A DNA stretch of 64,000 bases from JAKFYM01 sp964612065 (GTDB taxonomy: Bacteria > Bdellovibrionota > UBA1018 > CAIPTA01). The notes beneath the pieces were generated by a model. The model worked only from the letters and a program-made list of their open reading frames with translations, searched no databases and was not told where the DNA came from. Of the stretch, positions 54,102 to 63,551 are shown one piece after another. Each line of letters begins with the position of its first letter. Position 1 is the stretch's first letter. Both the position numbers and the translations under genes were made by a program. Where the stretch lies: the NCBI GenBank assembly GCA_964612065.1, contig CAZTCD010000004.1:21550-85549 (forward strand). Direction: 5' to 3'.

Positions 54102-54914
54102 TCATTGGAAGTTTCTTGTTCCCTTGGGTAATTTCCGCTTCGGAAACCGGAGGTTAAGCTCTTCGAGGGCCTTCACCACCTCCCGGGCCACGAAATAGTC
54201 CCGAAACCATTTCTTGTTGGCGGGCACCACATGCCAGGGAGCAAAGGAGGTATGAGTGCTTTCAAGCATTTCGTCGAACGATTCGATATACTTATTCCAG
54301 TGCTTTCGCTCCTTTAAATCAGACTCCTGAAACTTCCAGTGTTTGAGCGGATTCTCGATTCTGGCGAGGAGACGCTCCTTCTGCTCTCCCTTGGAGATAT
54401 GGAGCAAAAACTTCAAGACCACTGTGCCGTTCTCCGTGAGCATTCGCTCGAAATCGTTGATCTGCCGGTAGCGGCGCTGAAAAAACTCCGGATCTGTGGC
54501 CACCCGTGGGGGCAGATTTTGTTTTTCTAGGAAATGGGGATGCACTTTCACCGTGGTCACTTCCTCATAGTAAGAGCGGTTGAAGATCACGGCATACCCG
54601 CGCTTGGGGCAATGCTTGTGGCAGCGCCAGAGAAAATCGTGGCCGAGCTCGTCCTCACTCGGCTGTTTGAAGGAGTACACCCGGATCCCCTGGGGGTTGG
54701 CTCCGGAAAACAAATTTCTAACCGTGCCATCTTTTCCGGCGGCGTCTATCCCCTGAAGCACGATCAGGAGACCATTCCTGTTCCCGGCATACATCCGGTA
54801 GAGCAGATCGTGGATACGCGTAAGCAACACCGCCGTAGCGGCTCTGGCCTCCTCCTTATCTTTGAACTCCCCGGTAAACGAAGGATCCACCTTGCTGAGC
54901 TTCCATTTCCGCAT
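54102..54914 (-). CDS. ppk2: Polyphosphate kinase 2 (PPK2)
   Basis: A 270-residue PPK2-family enzyme: Walker A-like LQGIDAAGKDGTVRNLFS, FLWRCHKHCPKRGYAVIF, NRSYYEEVTTVKVHPHFL and SFDEMLESTHTSFAPWHVVP. Transfers phosphate between polyphosphate and nucleotides. ATG 54914 follows AGAAGGAG; the longer ORF to 54977 lacks a site. It precedes the MFS gene by 101 bases on the same strand. Confidence 0.92.
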   Translation of the reverse strand: MRKWKLSKVDPSFTGEFKDKEEARAATAVLLTRIHDLLYRMYAGNRNGLLIVLQGIDAAGKDGTVRNLFSGANPQGIRVYSFKQPSEDELGHDFLWRCHKHCPKRGYAVIFNRSYYEEVTTVKVHPHFLEKQNLPPRVATDPEFFQRRYRQINDFERMLTENGTVVLKFLLHISKGEQKERLLARIENPLKHWKFQESDLKERKHWNKYIESFDEMLESTHTSFAPWHVVPANKKWFRDYFVAREVVKALEELNLRFPKRKLPKGTRNFQ

Positions 54915-55097
54915 CTGTCTCGCTCCTTCTGAAAAACCTACCAAGGGTACGGTATCACCCCTTAGTACCCACTCCACCTTTTCTTACCCAAAGAAAGATC
55001 CCAGCGGATGGCGCCACTCCGCACTTGCCCAATGCGTTAATTCTCTTCTACCCTGATAAACGACCCAAACCCGATTCATGGATGAAACGGAGTACTC

Positions 55098-56156
55098 ATG
55101 CGGATTCTTGCTCTTCCCACTATTGCCACAGCTCTTCTTCTTCCCACCTACTCCCCTCCGGAACCCGTGCCCCCCGGCTGCCAGGTTCTGGGAGACAAAC
55201 CCGCCCGCCCGCTCTTTCTCCGGGGCAAGCTCTACGCCACCTATCTTCCCGACGGCAAACGCTACAACAAGCTGCGCCCGCCTTCCCCGCCCGATCACTT
55301 CGAGCTCGGGGTGCTCGACCTCTCCCGCCCCGATCTTCCCATTCGGCGGCTCACACAAAACGAGATGCACGAAGCGGAGGTGCGCGCTTCTCCCGGCGGA
55401 AACCTGATCACGTGGTCGGAGCGGCCGGCCCTCGATTTTTTTGAGGGACGAAATGCCATCTATGTTTCCGATCCGGAGCTGAATGAAAAACGCCTGGTGG
55501 CAGAAGGCACGCAGTACTACGGCATCCCGAGCTTCACCAAGCCCCGGGGCGATCAGGTGATGTTCTCCTCCCAAGGCGAGGGCGACGAATTCACCAAGCT
55601 CCTTTTCTTCGATCTCGCCACCGGCCGCACCAGAGAGTTTTCCACCAAATTCAAGAAAGGGATCAATGATCCCCAGATGTCGCGAGACGGGAAGAAAATC
55701 GCCTTCAAATCGATGCCAGGCACGGATGAGGACGTGATCCGCATCTACGTGATGAACGCCAACGGCACGGGAGCCCGCGCTCTCACGAAGGGAAACTATC
55801 GTGACGAAGACCCTGCTTGGTCGCCCGACGGGCGCACCATCGCCTTCGAGCGCATGTACGGCATGACCGACCACCGCGGCGAACAACCGGACGACTACTT
55901 CTTTCAGGAAGGAATCGTGACGGTAGAGGTAGCCACGGGACGCGAACGCAAGCTTACAGAGCCCGATCCTTGCGGAAAGAACGAGCTCTGGCTGCCCACG
56001 TGGTCGCCCGACGGGGAGCTGATCATGTTCACCCGGGGCCTGCACCTCGAAAATGGTGAGTTCACCCACGACCTATGGGTGATGAGAAAAGACGGCACCG
56101 ACCTGCAGCGGGTGCCGAATTCAGACGGGATTATGTTTTTCGATTGGGTGCCCTAG
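55098..56156 (+). CDS. TolB-like beta-propeller protein (PD40 repeats)
   Basis: A 352-residue exported protein with a signal peptide-like start (MRILALPTIATALLLPTYS) and TolB-type PD40 blades: VRASPGGNLITWSERPA, QMSRDGKKIAFKSMPG, AWSPDGRTIAFERMYG and TWSPDGELIMFTRG. It lacks the TolB N-terminal domain and no Tol-Pal genes are nearby, so it is a stand-alone periplasmic propeller. Confidence 0.8.
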   Translation: MRILALPTIATALLLPTYSPPEPVPPGCQVLGDKPARPLFLRGKLYATYLPDGKRYNKLRPPSPPDHFELGVLDLSRPDLPIRRLTQNEMHEAEVRASPGGNLITWSERPALDFFEGRNAIYVSDPELNEKRLVAEGTQYYGIPSFTKPRGDQVMFSSQGEGDEFTKLLFFDLATGRTREFSTKFKKGINDPQMSRDGKKIAFKSMPGTDEDVIRIYVMNANGTGARALTKGNYRDEDPAWSPDGRTIAFERMYGMTDHRGEQPDDYFFQEGIVTVEVATGRERKLTEPDPCGKNELWLPTWSPDGELIMFTRGLHLENGEFTHDLWVMRKDGTDLQRVPNSDGIMFFDWVP

Positions 56157-56169
56157 AAGCCCCAGTCAC

Positions 56170-56571
56170 TCAGGGCTTCAAAGCCACTTCACAAACCGCG
56201 GAAGCCACCAGGCGATAGTAGTGCGGGATCCAGAGGTCCTTGGTGCGCACTTCGCCTCTCACTCGCTGAGCCGCAACGGAAGCACGATCTACCGGAAGAT
56301 AAACAATATACTCTTCGCTTCCATTGCTGAGATAGATCAAAGAAATATGGCCCGCGATGCTATCAGAAATCTTCACCTGGAAGATTTTGGAAATTCCGAA
56401 AAAGCTCGCGCTCACGCTCAAGGGACTGCTGCCTTCGATCGCCCTGATCAGAACGCCATTCGAAAGATTGCACTGGAGATCGTGCACCACAGGCGCAGCC
56501 ATAGCCTGGGATGAGCTCACTACGGAAAAACCAAGCACAAGACCGGTAAAAATTTTTCGCACATTCGTCAT
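56170..56571 (-). CDS. Small exported protein of unknown function
   Basis: A 133-residue product with a signal peptide (MTNVRKIFTGLVLGFSVVSS ending in AMA) and a beta-rich mature domain with two cysteines. ATG 56571 has GAGGAA eight bases upstream; the ORF to 56640 does not. Function unknown; convergent with the TolB-like gene. Confidence 0.6.
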   Translation of the reverse strand: MTNVRKIFTGLVLGFSVVSSSQAMAAPVVHDLQCNLSNGVLIRAIEGSSPLSVSASFFGISKIFQVKISDSIAGHISLIYLSNGSEEYIVYLPVDRASVAAQRVRGEVRTKDLWIPHYYRLVASAVCEVALKP

Positions 56572-56712
56572 ATATCGAATTCCTCGAATAGGTAGATTTA
56601 CGGGGTGCGCGAACCTACCGCATCTTTGCCGCCGACTCAAGGCATGAGCCGAAACTCGGGCCAGGGAAACCGTCCGGGATCACGATAGAAAGGAAATCAA
56701 ATGCAGGGAGAC

Positions 56713-57534
56713 TCAATCCACTGCTGCAGGAAAGAACTGATTCTCGAAGAGAAAGGACTGGTCCATGCGGAACCATCCGGGAGGCGCGCCTCGGAAGCTC
56801 GGGCGCTCCAGCAGCTTCCAGGTGGGATCAAGGTGCCTGCCATCCGGAAGCTCGATCCACATATGGCCGGAGCCATCGGTTCCACCCGCACGCACACGAT
56901 GCTCGATCTCGAGCTCCTTCATCACGAGAGAAGTGATCATCACCTTGGGCAGGCAAGCTCCCTTTCCCACTTTCAGGAACGCCTCGAGAGGGATCACCGG
57001 CAGGCTGAGGCTGGTTTGGAGCGGATAGTGGCCCGGCTGAAGTTTTCCCGCCTCCGAAAACTCAACAGGTTCCCTCAGCTCTCGCCTTGGATCCCAGGAA
57101 AAGCGGTAGTCATCGGGCACCTCATCGAGGAATTCATGTGCCATCACTCTCAAGGCTTCGAGACGGGCCCCTCGCTTGCGGCCAGCTTCGCCGCTCACCT
57201 TTTCCGCGATCTCTTTCACACAGGCGTTCAGGGTGGAATGGGGGCGGTTATCGATCGAGATGAAGGCGGAAGCCAGAGTGCCATCCGAAAGGGTGAAACG
57301 ATCGGGATAGCTACCACGAAAATTCATGGCATTCAGGTCCAGCACCGCTCGGCCGGGAAAAGGGAGAGGAAGAAAAATGGTGATGATGCGGTCTGCATCT
57401 TTGTGAACCGTTTCCACGCCCACGGCCCTCGATCCCGCATAGGGCTGATAGCCCTGCAGGCAATCCAAGCCAGCGGCCGAACCTAGGGCGGGCAGGCAAA
57501 AAAAGGCGCAAAGCAAAACCAGGGCAAAACGCAT
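56713..57534 (-). CDS. Exported transglutaminase-like protein
   Basis: A 273-residue exported protein (signal peptide MRFALVLLCAFFCLPALGSA). A transglutaminase-like triad is visible near the C-terminus: Cys in GKGACLPKVMITSLVMK, His in DGSGHMWIELPDG and Asp in RHLDPTWKLL. The N-terminal half is unassigned. ATG 57534 follows GAGG by six bases. Second transglutaminase-fold exported protein in the window. Confidence 0.7.
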   Translation of the reverse strand: MRFALVLLCAFFCLPALGSAAGLDCLQGYQPYAGSRAVGVETVHKDADRIITIFLPLPFPGRAVLDLNAMNFRGSYPDRFTLSDGTLASAFISIDNRPHSTLNACVKEIAEKVSGEAGRKRGARLEALRVMAHEFLDEVPDDYRFSWDPRRELREPVEFSEAGKLQPGHYPLQTSLSLPVIPLEAFLKVGKGACLPKVMITSLVMKELEIEHRVRAGGTDGSGHMWIELPDGRHLDPTWKLLERPSFRGAPPGWFRMDQSFLFENQFFPAAVD

Positions 57535-57802
57535 GAAAAGCCTCAAACCGAGAGAACCATTGGAATCAGGGGATTGCGATCTTTATGCCAGGAGAAAAGC
57601 TTTGATTCCACCATTATTTCAAAGTGTTATAAAAGAACCTCACGCTATTTAGCGCCAAACACCAGTCAGGCCTACAAAACTTCTACAGCGCCGGGGACAC
57701 TTTTTTCCTCCGAAGAATCGAGCCCTTACTATCGTTGTCACCATTTGGCCTTGTTTCCTGCCGGCCTAGATTTTAGGTAAGGGGGCACCCGTAGGAGACG
57801 AT

Positions 57803-58930
57803 ATGCGTATTTTCCGGCTCTTCCTGCCCCTGCTTTTTTCCCTTCCCGCCCATGCCACCAGGCTTGGCTTCGTGGTGATCGATGTACAAAAGAGTTTCGT
57901 GGAAAAAGCGGCGAATCCGGATATGCGGACTGTGCTGGCCCATACCGAGGAGCTCTTTCGCACGGCTGATTCCAAGCGCATTCCGTTTTATATTACCTAT
58001 GAGGCCAGCAAATCGGGCGATCACGATATCCCCACCGCCCTCAAGCGCGCCCTCCCCCGCCACCAGAAAGATTTTATCAAAACCACCTTCGCCGCCACCG
58101 GCCTCTCCTCTTTCGCCCAAGCCATGCGCGAAAGCGGGCTCACGCACCTGGTGCTGCTAGGCGCGGAAACCGATGTTTGCGTGATGCAAACCGCGCTCGG
58201 CCTTCGCGCCATGGGCTTCGAGGTGCTTCTGCAGAAAGACGCCGTGTTTTCCTCCGAGCCGAACGTGAGCCCCGCCCTACGCCGCATGGAAAGAGCAGGT
58301 GTGCGACTGGTAAGCATGACGGAGACCCGCGCCTGGATCGACGGCAAACCGCTGCCTTCCCCTGTTCCTCAAAACCAAAATTCCGTGATCGTGCCGGTGA
58401 AAAACGGGCGCCTGCAGGTGGCACTCGTGCTGAATCAGCTCACCGAAGCCAGTCTTCGCGATACCAGCGATCGCTGGCACGAAGAAAAGCTGCAGCGCCT
58501 GCGCGAGCTTCTGATCGTGGCCGCCTGGTTTGAGTTGCCGGTTTATGTGCCTGGCGGATCGAGCTTTGAAATACCTCGCACCCTGCAACGCCTACTCGGT
58601 AGAAGAGCCATGGTAGAAGTGCGCAAGATCCGTACACTTCCCCTCTCTCGCCTTGGATCCGAATCTCAGGTTTTTGTGGCAGGCACGGCTCCCGGCCTCG
58701 ATGCCACTTTCGCCTCCTTAAAAGGAAAACAAACCTTCCTTCTCGAAGACGCAACGCTCGGAGCAGGCGCCGGCAGGGCCCTACCGATCACCTATAAATC
58801 CCTCTACTATGGATTGATCCGCTCTGTTTCGATGCAGGAATGGCCCTTAAGACGCTGGGCCGAACGGGATGAGCGCTTCTTTCCTATGCTGGAAGAGCTC
58901 GAAGGCCTCAAGCCGATCCACCTGGATTAG
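57803..58930 (+). CDS. Secreted tandem isochorismatase-like hydrolase
   Basis: A 375-residue exported protein with signal peptide MRIFRLFLPLLFSLPAHA. The first isochorismatase domain (about 18-175) has the Asp in LGFVVIDVQKSFVE, Lys in DFIKTTFAAT and the catalytic Cys in AETDVCVMQTALG. A second half (about 190-375) has the same order of helices (ELLIVAAWFELPVYVPGG) but no equivalent Cys, so it is a degenerate copy. Isochorismatase-fold enzymes are usually cytosolic, so a signal peptide is unusual. GGAG site before the ATG. Confidence 0.8.
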   Translation: MRIFRLFLPLLFSLPAHATRLGFVVIDVQKSFVEKAANPDMRTVLAHTEELFRTADSKRIPFYITYEASKSGDHDIPTALKRALPRHQKDFIKTTFAATGLSSFAQAMRESGLTHLVLLGAETDVCVMQTALGLRAMGFEVLLQKDAVFSSEPNVSPALRRMERAGVRLVSMTETRAWIDGKPLPSPVPQNQNSVIVPVKNGRLQVALVLNQLTEASLRDTSDRWHEEKLQRLRELLIVAAWFELPVYVPGGSSFEIPRTLQRLLGRRAMVEVRKIRTLPLSRLGSESQVFVAGTAPGLDATFASLKGKQTFLLEDATLGAGAGRALPITYKSLYYGLIRSVSMQEWPLRRWAERDERFFPMLEELEGLKPIHLD

Positions 58931-58938
58931 AAGCGGGC

Positions 58939-59358
58939 CTAATTCACCTCGATGATCCATGGCTCAACAGCCAATGGCACGCCTTCGGTGCCGTTGAATT
59001 TGAAGATCTCAGCGGAAACCTTGAAGCGGCCTCGCTGCGGAAACACTGCCTTCATCGACCAGGTGCCGAACAGGTTCGAGTGGCATTGCGCAGGACCAAG
59101 ATCGAACGAGGATCCGCCCTCCATCGAAGCCACATAAAGATGAGCCAGTTCGCCGCTGACCTCATTCCCGCAAGACATCTTTTTCCCAGAGGCGGCATTA
59201 TAAACACTGATAAAAAGAAACAAAGGTTTTGCTGCCTCGACCGACTTCAAGCGCTTCCCCCGAAGTTCGTGCAATTCAAGCCTTACGGCCTCTCCCGCAT
59301 GAGCAGCGAAGGAGACGACCGGGGCCAAATAAAACAGGCACAGCAGTACTTTTCTCAT
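58939..59358 (-). CDS. Small exported protein of unknown function
   Basis: A 139-residue product with signal peptide MRKVLLCLFYLAPVVSFAAHA and two cysteines (SCGNEVS, AQCHSNL). Beta-rich, not recognised. It is five bases after the gene at 59364, probably one operon. Confidence 0.6.
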   Translation of the reverse strand: MRKVLLCLFYLAPVVSFAAHAGEAVRLELHELRGKRLKSVEAAKPLFLFISVYNAASGKKMSCGNEVSGELAHLYVASMEGGSSFDLGPAQCHSNLFGTWSMKAVFPQRGRFKVSAEIFKFNGTEGVPLAVEPWIIEVN

Positions 59359-59363
59359 GGGTT

Positions 59364-59909
59364 TTAGAGCCCGTTCTTGCAGGAAATTCCGAAAGCCGAA
59401 TCTTCCGAACGCCCGGTCAGAAGCTCTCCCGCCATCGTTAAGTTGCGTACATCGCCCACAAAGGTAGCGGTCATGCGAGCCGGAGGCTGCACGCTTTCGT
59501 CAAGCACACGCACGATAAGACGGTAGGTATTGGAGCCAGGAGATTTGCTGAAAATGATAACGTCGTTGGCTCCGGGCGCGAACGGCTGGGTGCCGGCCTT
59601 TTCCCTAAAAGTGCGGGAGCCGCTGAGGCCAAGAGCGAGGCCGAACTTCTCCCACGCATCCACTCGGATGACATAGTTGCTATTCGAGATCTCAACATTT
59701 TTTACCGCCATCACGTCATTCTGCCGAACGGCATAAACCTGGCAGAAAAAACGAAATTTCTCCCCAGCGATGGACGGATAGGCTTCCGGAAGACCGCCGG
59801 CATCAGCGCCACCGAAAGCAAAAGCCGTCGAACAAATAGGCAGCTGTAGGGCCGAAGCAGTTACCAAGGCCAACAGAGCGGATCTTGGGTTCCTAAAATT
59901 TCTCATCAT
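59364..59909 (-). CDS. Small exported protein of unknown function
   Basis: A 181-residue product with a signal peptide (RSALLALVTASALQLPICS) and a beta-rich domain with cysteines at RFFCQVY and GISCKNG. AAGGA precedes the ATG. Unrecognised. The upstream region, shared with the divergent TIGR02147 gene, is very AT-rich. Confidence 0.6.
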   Translation of the reverse strand: MMRNFRNPRSALLALVTASALQLPICSTAFAFGGADAGGLPEAYPSIAGEKFRFFCQVYAVRQNDVMAVKNVEISNSNYVIRVDAWEKFGLALGLSGSRTFREKAGTQPFAPGANDVIIFSKSPGSNTYRLIVRVLDESVQPPARMTATFVGDVRNLTMAGELLTGRSEDSAFGISCKNGL

Positions 59910-60000
59910 CAATTCCTTTCATGTTTCATTCCAAATTTCATGGATGAGGGCTGAACGGAGAGAAAAATAGACCAAGCCATAATGCTTCGCATTATTAAAA

Positions 60001-60030
60001 TTGACATTTTGATTATTTAAATATTACTAT
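60001..60030 (+). promoter_or_regulatory. Sigma-70-like promoter before the TIGR02147 gene
   Basis: TTGACA at 60001-60006, an 18-base spacer and TACTAT at 60025-60030 form a consensus-like -35/-10 pair within a very AT-rich tract that contrasts with the GC-rich surroundings. The ATG at 60054 has no clear ribosome site. Confidence 0.4.
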
Positions 60031-60053
60031 TTGTAATATTATATATATAACTC

Positions 60054-60866
60054 ATGGATATTTTTACATTTACAAGCTATCAGGAATTCTTAAAAAGCCA
60101 CATCAAGAGCCTACCGAACCGGGGCCGCGGCGAAATCAGCAAGATGGCGAAAGCCCTCGGGATCCAGCAATCCCTTCTAAGCCAGATCTTGAATGGCGTT
60201 CGGGATCTAAGCGTTGAGCAGGCATTCGGCATGGGAGTTTATCTCCAGCTCACCCCGTTGGAGGCGGAGTATTTCTCCACTGCTGTTGGTTACAGCAGGG
60301 CAGGAAATCATGCGTATAAGCTTCACCTGAAGAAAAAGCTCGCAGACCTGAAGAGTGAAGCCTCAAAGGTGGAGCATAGGTTTGAGCACGAACGCCGGCT
60401 GTCTGAAGAGGAAAGATCCATCTTTTACTCAAGCTGGATTTATTCGGCTGTCCGGCTTTTCACTTCCACCTCCGCAAGCGGAAAGAGCGCGGAAGAGGTG
60501 GCCAAGCAGTTTGAGATCCCGAGGCAAAAGGCGATGGAGATCTTGATGTTTTTATCCAAATCGGATCTGGTTTCGGAGAAAAACGGCTTTTACTTTTTCG
60601 GCACGCAGCGAACTTTTCTGGAAAGAGGATCCCCCTATCTCAACAGGCATCATCAGAACTGGAGGAACAAGGCGATACAATATGCCGAAACTCTATCGGA
60701 GGAGGAGGTGATGTTCACTTCGCCGGTATCCCTCTCGCGGGCAGACTTCAATAAAATCAAAAGCCAGGTTCTGGAGCTGCTGAAAGACGTCTCGACCACC
60801 GTAAAAGACTCGCCGGCCGAAGAGATTGCCTGCCTGAATATCGATCTGTTTTGGATCAGGAAGTAG
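60054..60866 (+). CDS. TIGR02147-family regulator
   Basis: A 270-residue TIGR02147 protein: FTFTSYQEFLKSHIKSLPNR N-terminus, a HTH-like GEISKMAKALGIQQSLLSQI stretch, a charged coiled middle and a C-terminal tail. The family is known mainly from Bdellovibrio-like and Fibrobacter genomes and looks like a DNA-binding regulator. Its codon and base use (AT-rich upstream) differ from neighbours. Divergent from the secreted pair at 58939-59909. Confidence 0.85.
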   Translation: MDIFTFTSYQEFLKSHIKSLPNRGRGEISKMAKALGIQQSLLSQILNGVRDLSVEQAFGMGVYLQLTPLEAEYFSTAVGYSRAGNHAYKLHLKKKLADLKSEASKVEHRFEHERRLSEEERSIFYSSWIYSAVRLFTSTSASGKSAEEVAKQFEIPRQKAMEILMFLSKSDLVSEKNGFYFFGTQRTFLERGSPYLNRHHQNWRNKAIQYAETLSEEEVMFTSPVSLSRADFNKIKSQVLELLKDVSTTVKDSPAEEIACLNIDLFWIRK

Positions 60867-60870
60867 CAGC

Positions 60871-61006
60871 AGCCGGAACGCGTCCGGCGCCTCATGCGCC
60901 GGCCGTCGAACTCAAGAGCGTTCTCGCAACACTCTCCGGCCTACCACCCCGTATTCATTCAATCCCCTTCTAAAATCTGTGAGCGACCACGGAGGGGTAG
61001 CGCCGG
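60871..61006. repeat. Direct repeat copy A (tRNA-tail array)
   Basis: A 136-bp copy of the segment at 61188-61323, 317 bp apart. The ends match best (GCGTCCGGCGCCTCATGCGC near 60880 and CTGTGAGCGACCACGGAGGG near 60977), with a more variable middle. It contains a CCGGCGC/GCGCCGG hairpin, and an 18-bp palindrome (GGTAGCGCCGGCGCTACC, 60996-61013) overlaps its end. No gene is present in 60867-61366. Confidence 0.85.
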
Positions 61007-61020
61007 CGCTACCTCCCAAA

Positions 61021-61118
61021 ACCTGATTCCCTCCAATTTATCCGATGTCTCCGAGCCAGGATGGCGAAAGGAGCCAAGCCCAAGGACGGGCGTTCGGATA
61101 GATTGGAGGGAATCAGGT
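61021..61118. repeat. Long inverted repeat 2, next to a tRNA-tail copy
   Basis: Arms of 25 bp (61021-61045 and 61094-61118) pair with one mismatch around a 48-bp loop that holds a smaller GCCC-GTCCTT-GGGC hairpin. The right arm abuts the duplicated tRNA-Leu 3' end exactly as inverted repeat 1 abuts the real tRNA. Confidence 0.85.
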
Positions 61119-61137
61119 GGTGCAGTCGGAGAGACTC
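61118..61137 (-). repeat. Duplicated 3' end of tRNA-Leu
   Basis: GAGTCTCTCCGACTGCACCA on the minus strand is identical to the last 20 nt of the tRNA-Leu gene, including CCA, 249 bp downstream of it. Homology stops at both ends. Confidence 0.9.
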
Positions 61138-61187
61138 ATTCGGCCCATCCTGAGCCTCACCCTCCGCTTCGCTTCGGGCTCCGGGCT

Positions 61188-61323
61188 AGCCGGAGTGCGT
61201 CCGGCGCCTCATGCGCCGGCCGTCGAACTCAAGAGCGCTCTCGCACCACTCCCCGAACCACCACCCATAATTCGAAAAGAAAAAGCCCAAATTCTGTGAG
61301 CGACCACGGAGGGGTAGCGCCGG
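61188..61323. repeat. Direct repeat copy B (tRNA-tail array)
   Basis: Second copy of the segment at 60871-61006 (offset 317 bp). Its 3' part lies inside inverted repeat 1, unlike copy A, where the same sequence lies outside inverted repeat 2. Confidence 0.85.
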
Positions 61324-61367
61324 CCCCAAGGATGGGGCCGCAGAATTTGGGCTTTTTCTTTTCGAAT
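61270..61367. repeat. Long inverted repeat 1 / terminator-like hairpin after tRNA-Leu
   Basis: Perfect 27-bp arms at 61270-61296 and 61341-61367 around a 44-bp loop that contains a GGCCCC-ATCCTT-GGGGCC hairpin. Read from the tRNA, the distal arm ends GGGCTTTTTCTTTTCGAAT, so it can also act as the terminator of the tRNA. Confidence 0.85.
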
Positions 61368-61451
61368 GGTGCAGTCGGAGAGACTCGAACTCTCAAGCCT
61401 TTCGGCACTGGTTCCTAAGACCAGCGCGTATACCAATTCCGCCACGACTGC
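61367..61451 (-). tRNA. tRNA-Leu (anticodon UAG)
   Basis: An 85-nt tRNA with encoded CCA. The acceptor stem is GCAGTCG/CGACTGC, the anticodon arm is CTGGT-CTTAGGA-ACCAG (anticodon TAG, bases 61415-61417), there is a long class II variable arm (TGCCGAAAGGCTT) and the T arm is GAGAG-TTCGAGT-CTCTC. Class II arm and anticodon give leucine. Confidence 0.96.
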
Positions 61452-61479
61452 GAAGAAACTGAAACTAACTAAAATCCAG

Positions 61480-61494
61480 GCCCTTCACAAGGGC
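61480..61494 (-). terminator. Weak terminator after the oligopeptide ABC operon
   Basis: GCCCTT-GTG-AAGGGC hairpin immediately after the stop of the ATPase gene, followed by GGATTTTAG. Short stem and weak T tract. Confidence 0.35.
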
Positions 61495-62509
61495 TAGGCC
61501 TTGGCTCCCAGCTCTTTCGCCACGAGATGCGAATAATGGCAGGAGGCCAGGTGAGCAGGCATCTTTTCCTCTAAGTTAGGAATATCAGCCTTGCAGTTGT
61601 CGCGCACCATCGGGCAGCGAGGGTGGAAAGAGCATCCGCTCGGCACGTTGATGGGGCTCGGCACGTCGCCCTGAAGGATGATCCTCTGCTTCTTGCCCTT
61701 CGGATTGGCCGAGGGAATCGCCGAGAAGAGCGCCTTCGTATAGGGATGCTTGGGATCTCGGTAGAGATCGTCGCCATTGGCGAGCTCCGCCACTTTCCCA
61801 AGGTACATCACCGCTACGCGCGAGGAGATATGCTCCACTACCTTCAGATCGTGCGCGATAAACAGATAGGTAAGACCAAGCTCCTTCTGCAGGTCCTGCA
61901 AAAGATTGATGATCTGGGCTTGAATGGAAACGTCGAGGGCAGAAACTGGCTCATCGCATACGATGAACTCCGGCTCCACGGCCAAGGCACGCGCAATGCA
62001 CACCCGCTGCCGCTGGCCGCCGGAAAACTCGTGCGGATAGCGATTGATCGCCTCTCTTCTCAGGCCGCAGAGATCGAGAAGCTTTTCCACGCGTTTGGTA
62101 ATGTCGGGGCCTTTCGCAAGACCATGGATCTTGATCGGCTCGGCGATAATATTTCCCACTGTCATTCGGGGATTCAGCGAGGCATAAGGATCCTGGAAGA
62201 TGATCTGCATCTTGCGGCGGATCCGGCGGAGTTCATCTGCGTTCATGCCGAGCACATTCTGCCCGTTGAAATACACTTCGCCTTCCGTAGGCTCGATCAG
62301 GCGCAGGATGCAGCGGCCGAGGGTGCTCTTTCCGCAACCCGACTCACCCACCAAGCCCAGGGTTTCACCTTTTTTGATCGTAAAGCTTACGTTCTGAATG
62401 GCTTTTACCGCCGCCACTTCGCGGCCGAGGATGCCGCCCTTGATAGGGAAGCGCTTCACCAGATTGTTTACAACCACCAAGCCATCGTTCGGAGAATATT
62501 TCGCCTGCA

Positions 62510-62513
<4 letters not shown>
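61494..62513 (-). CDS. Peptide ABC transporter ATP-binding protein (DppF/OppF type)
   Basis: A 339-residue ATPase: Walker A GESGCGKSTLG, signature FSGGQRQRVCIARAL, Walker B FIVCDEPVSALD and an Oligo_HPY C-terminus (GCSFHPRCPMVRDNC, likely a 4Fe-4S Cys motif). Energises di/oligopeptide uptake. ATGA overlap with the DppD-type gene. Confidence 0.93.
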
Positions 62514-63538
<1,025 letters not shown>

Positions 63539-63551
63539 CTTCGGCTATCCC

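Noticed and set aside
60871..61386. CRISPR array or genomic-island attachment sites
   Set aside because: Only two irregular repeat copies and no cas genes; a duplicated tRNA end could mark att sites, but only 249 bp lie between the copies and there is no integrase.
60894..61418. Open frame across the repeat array and tRNA
   Set aside because: It runs through direct repeats, hairpins and the tRNA gene; not coding.
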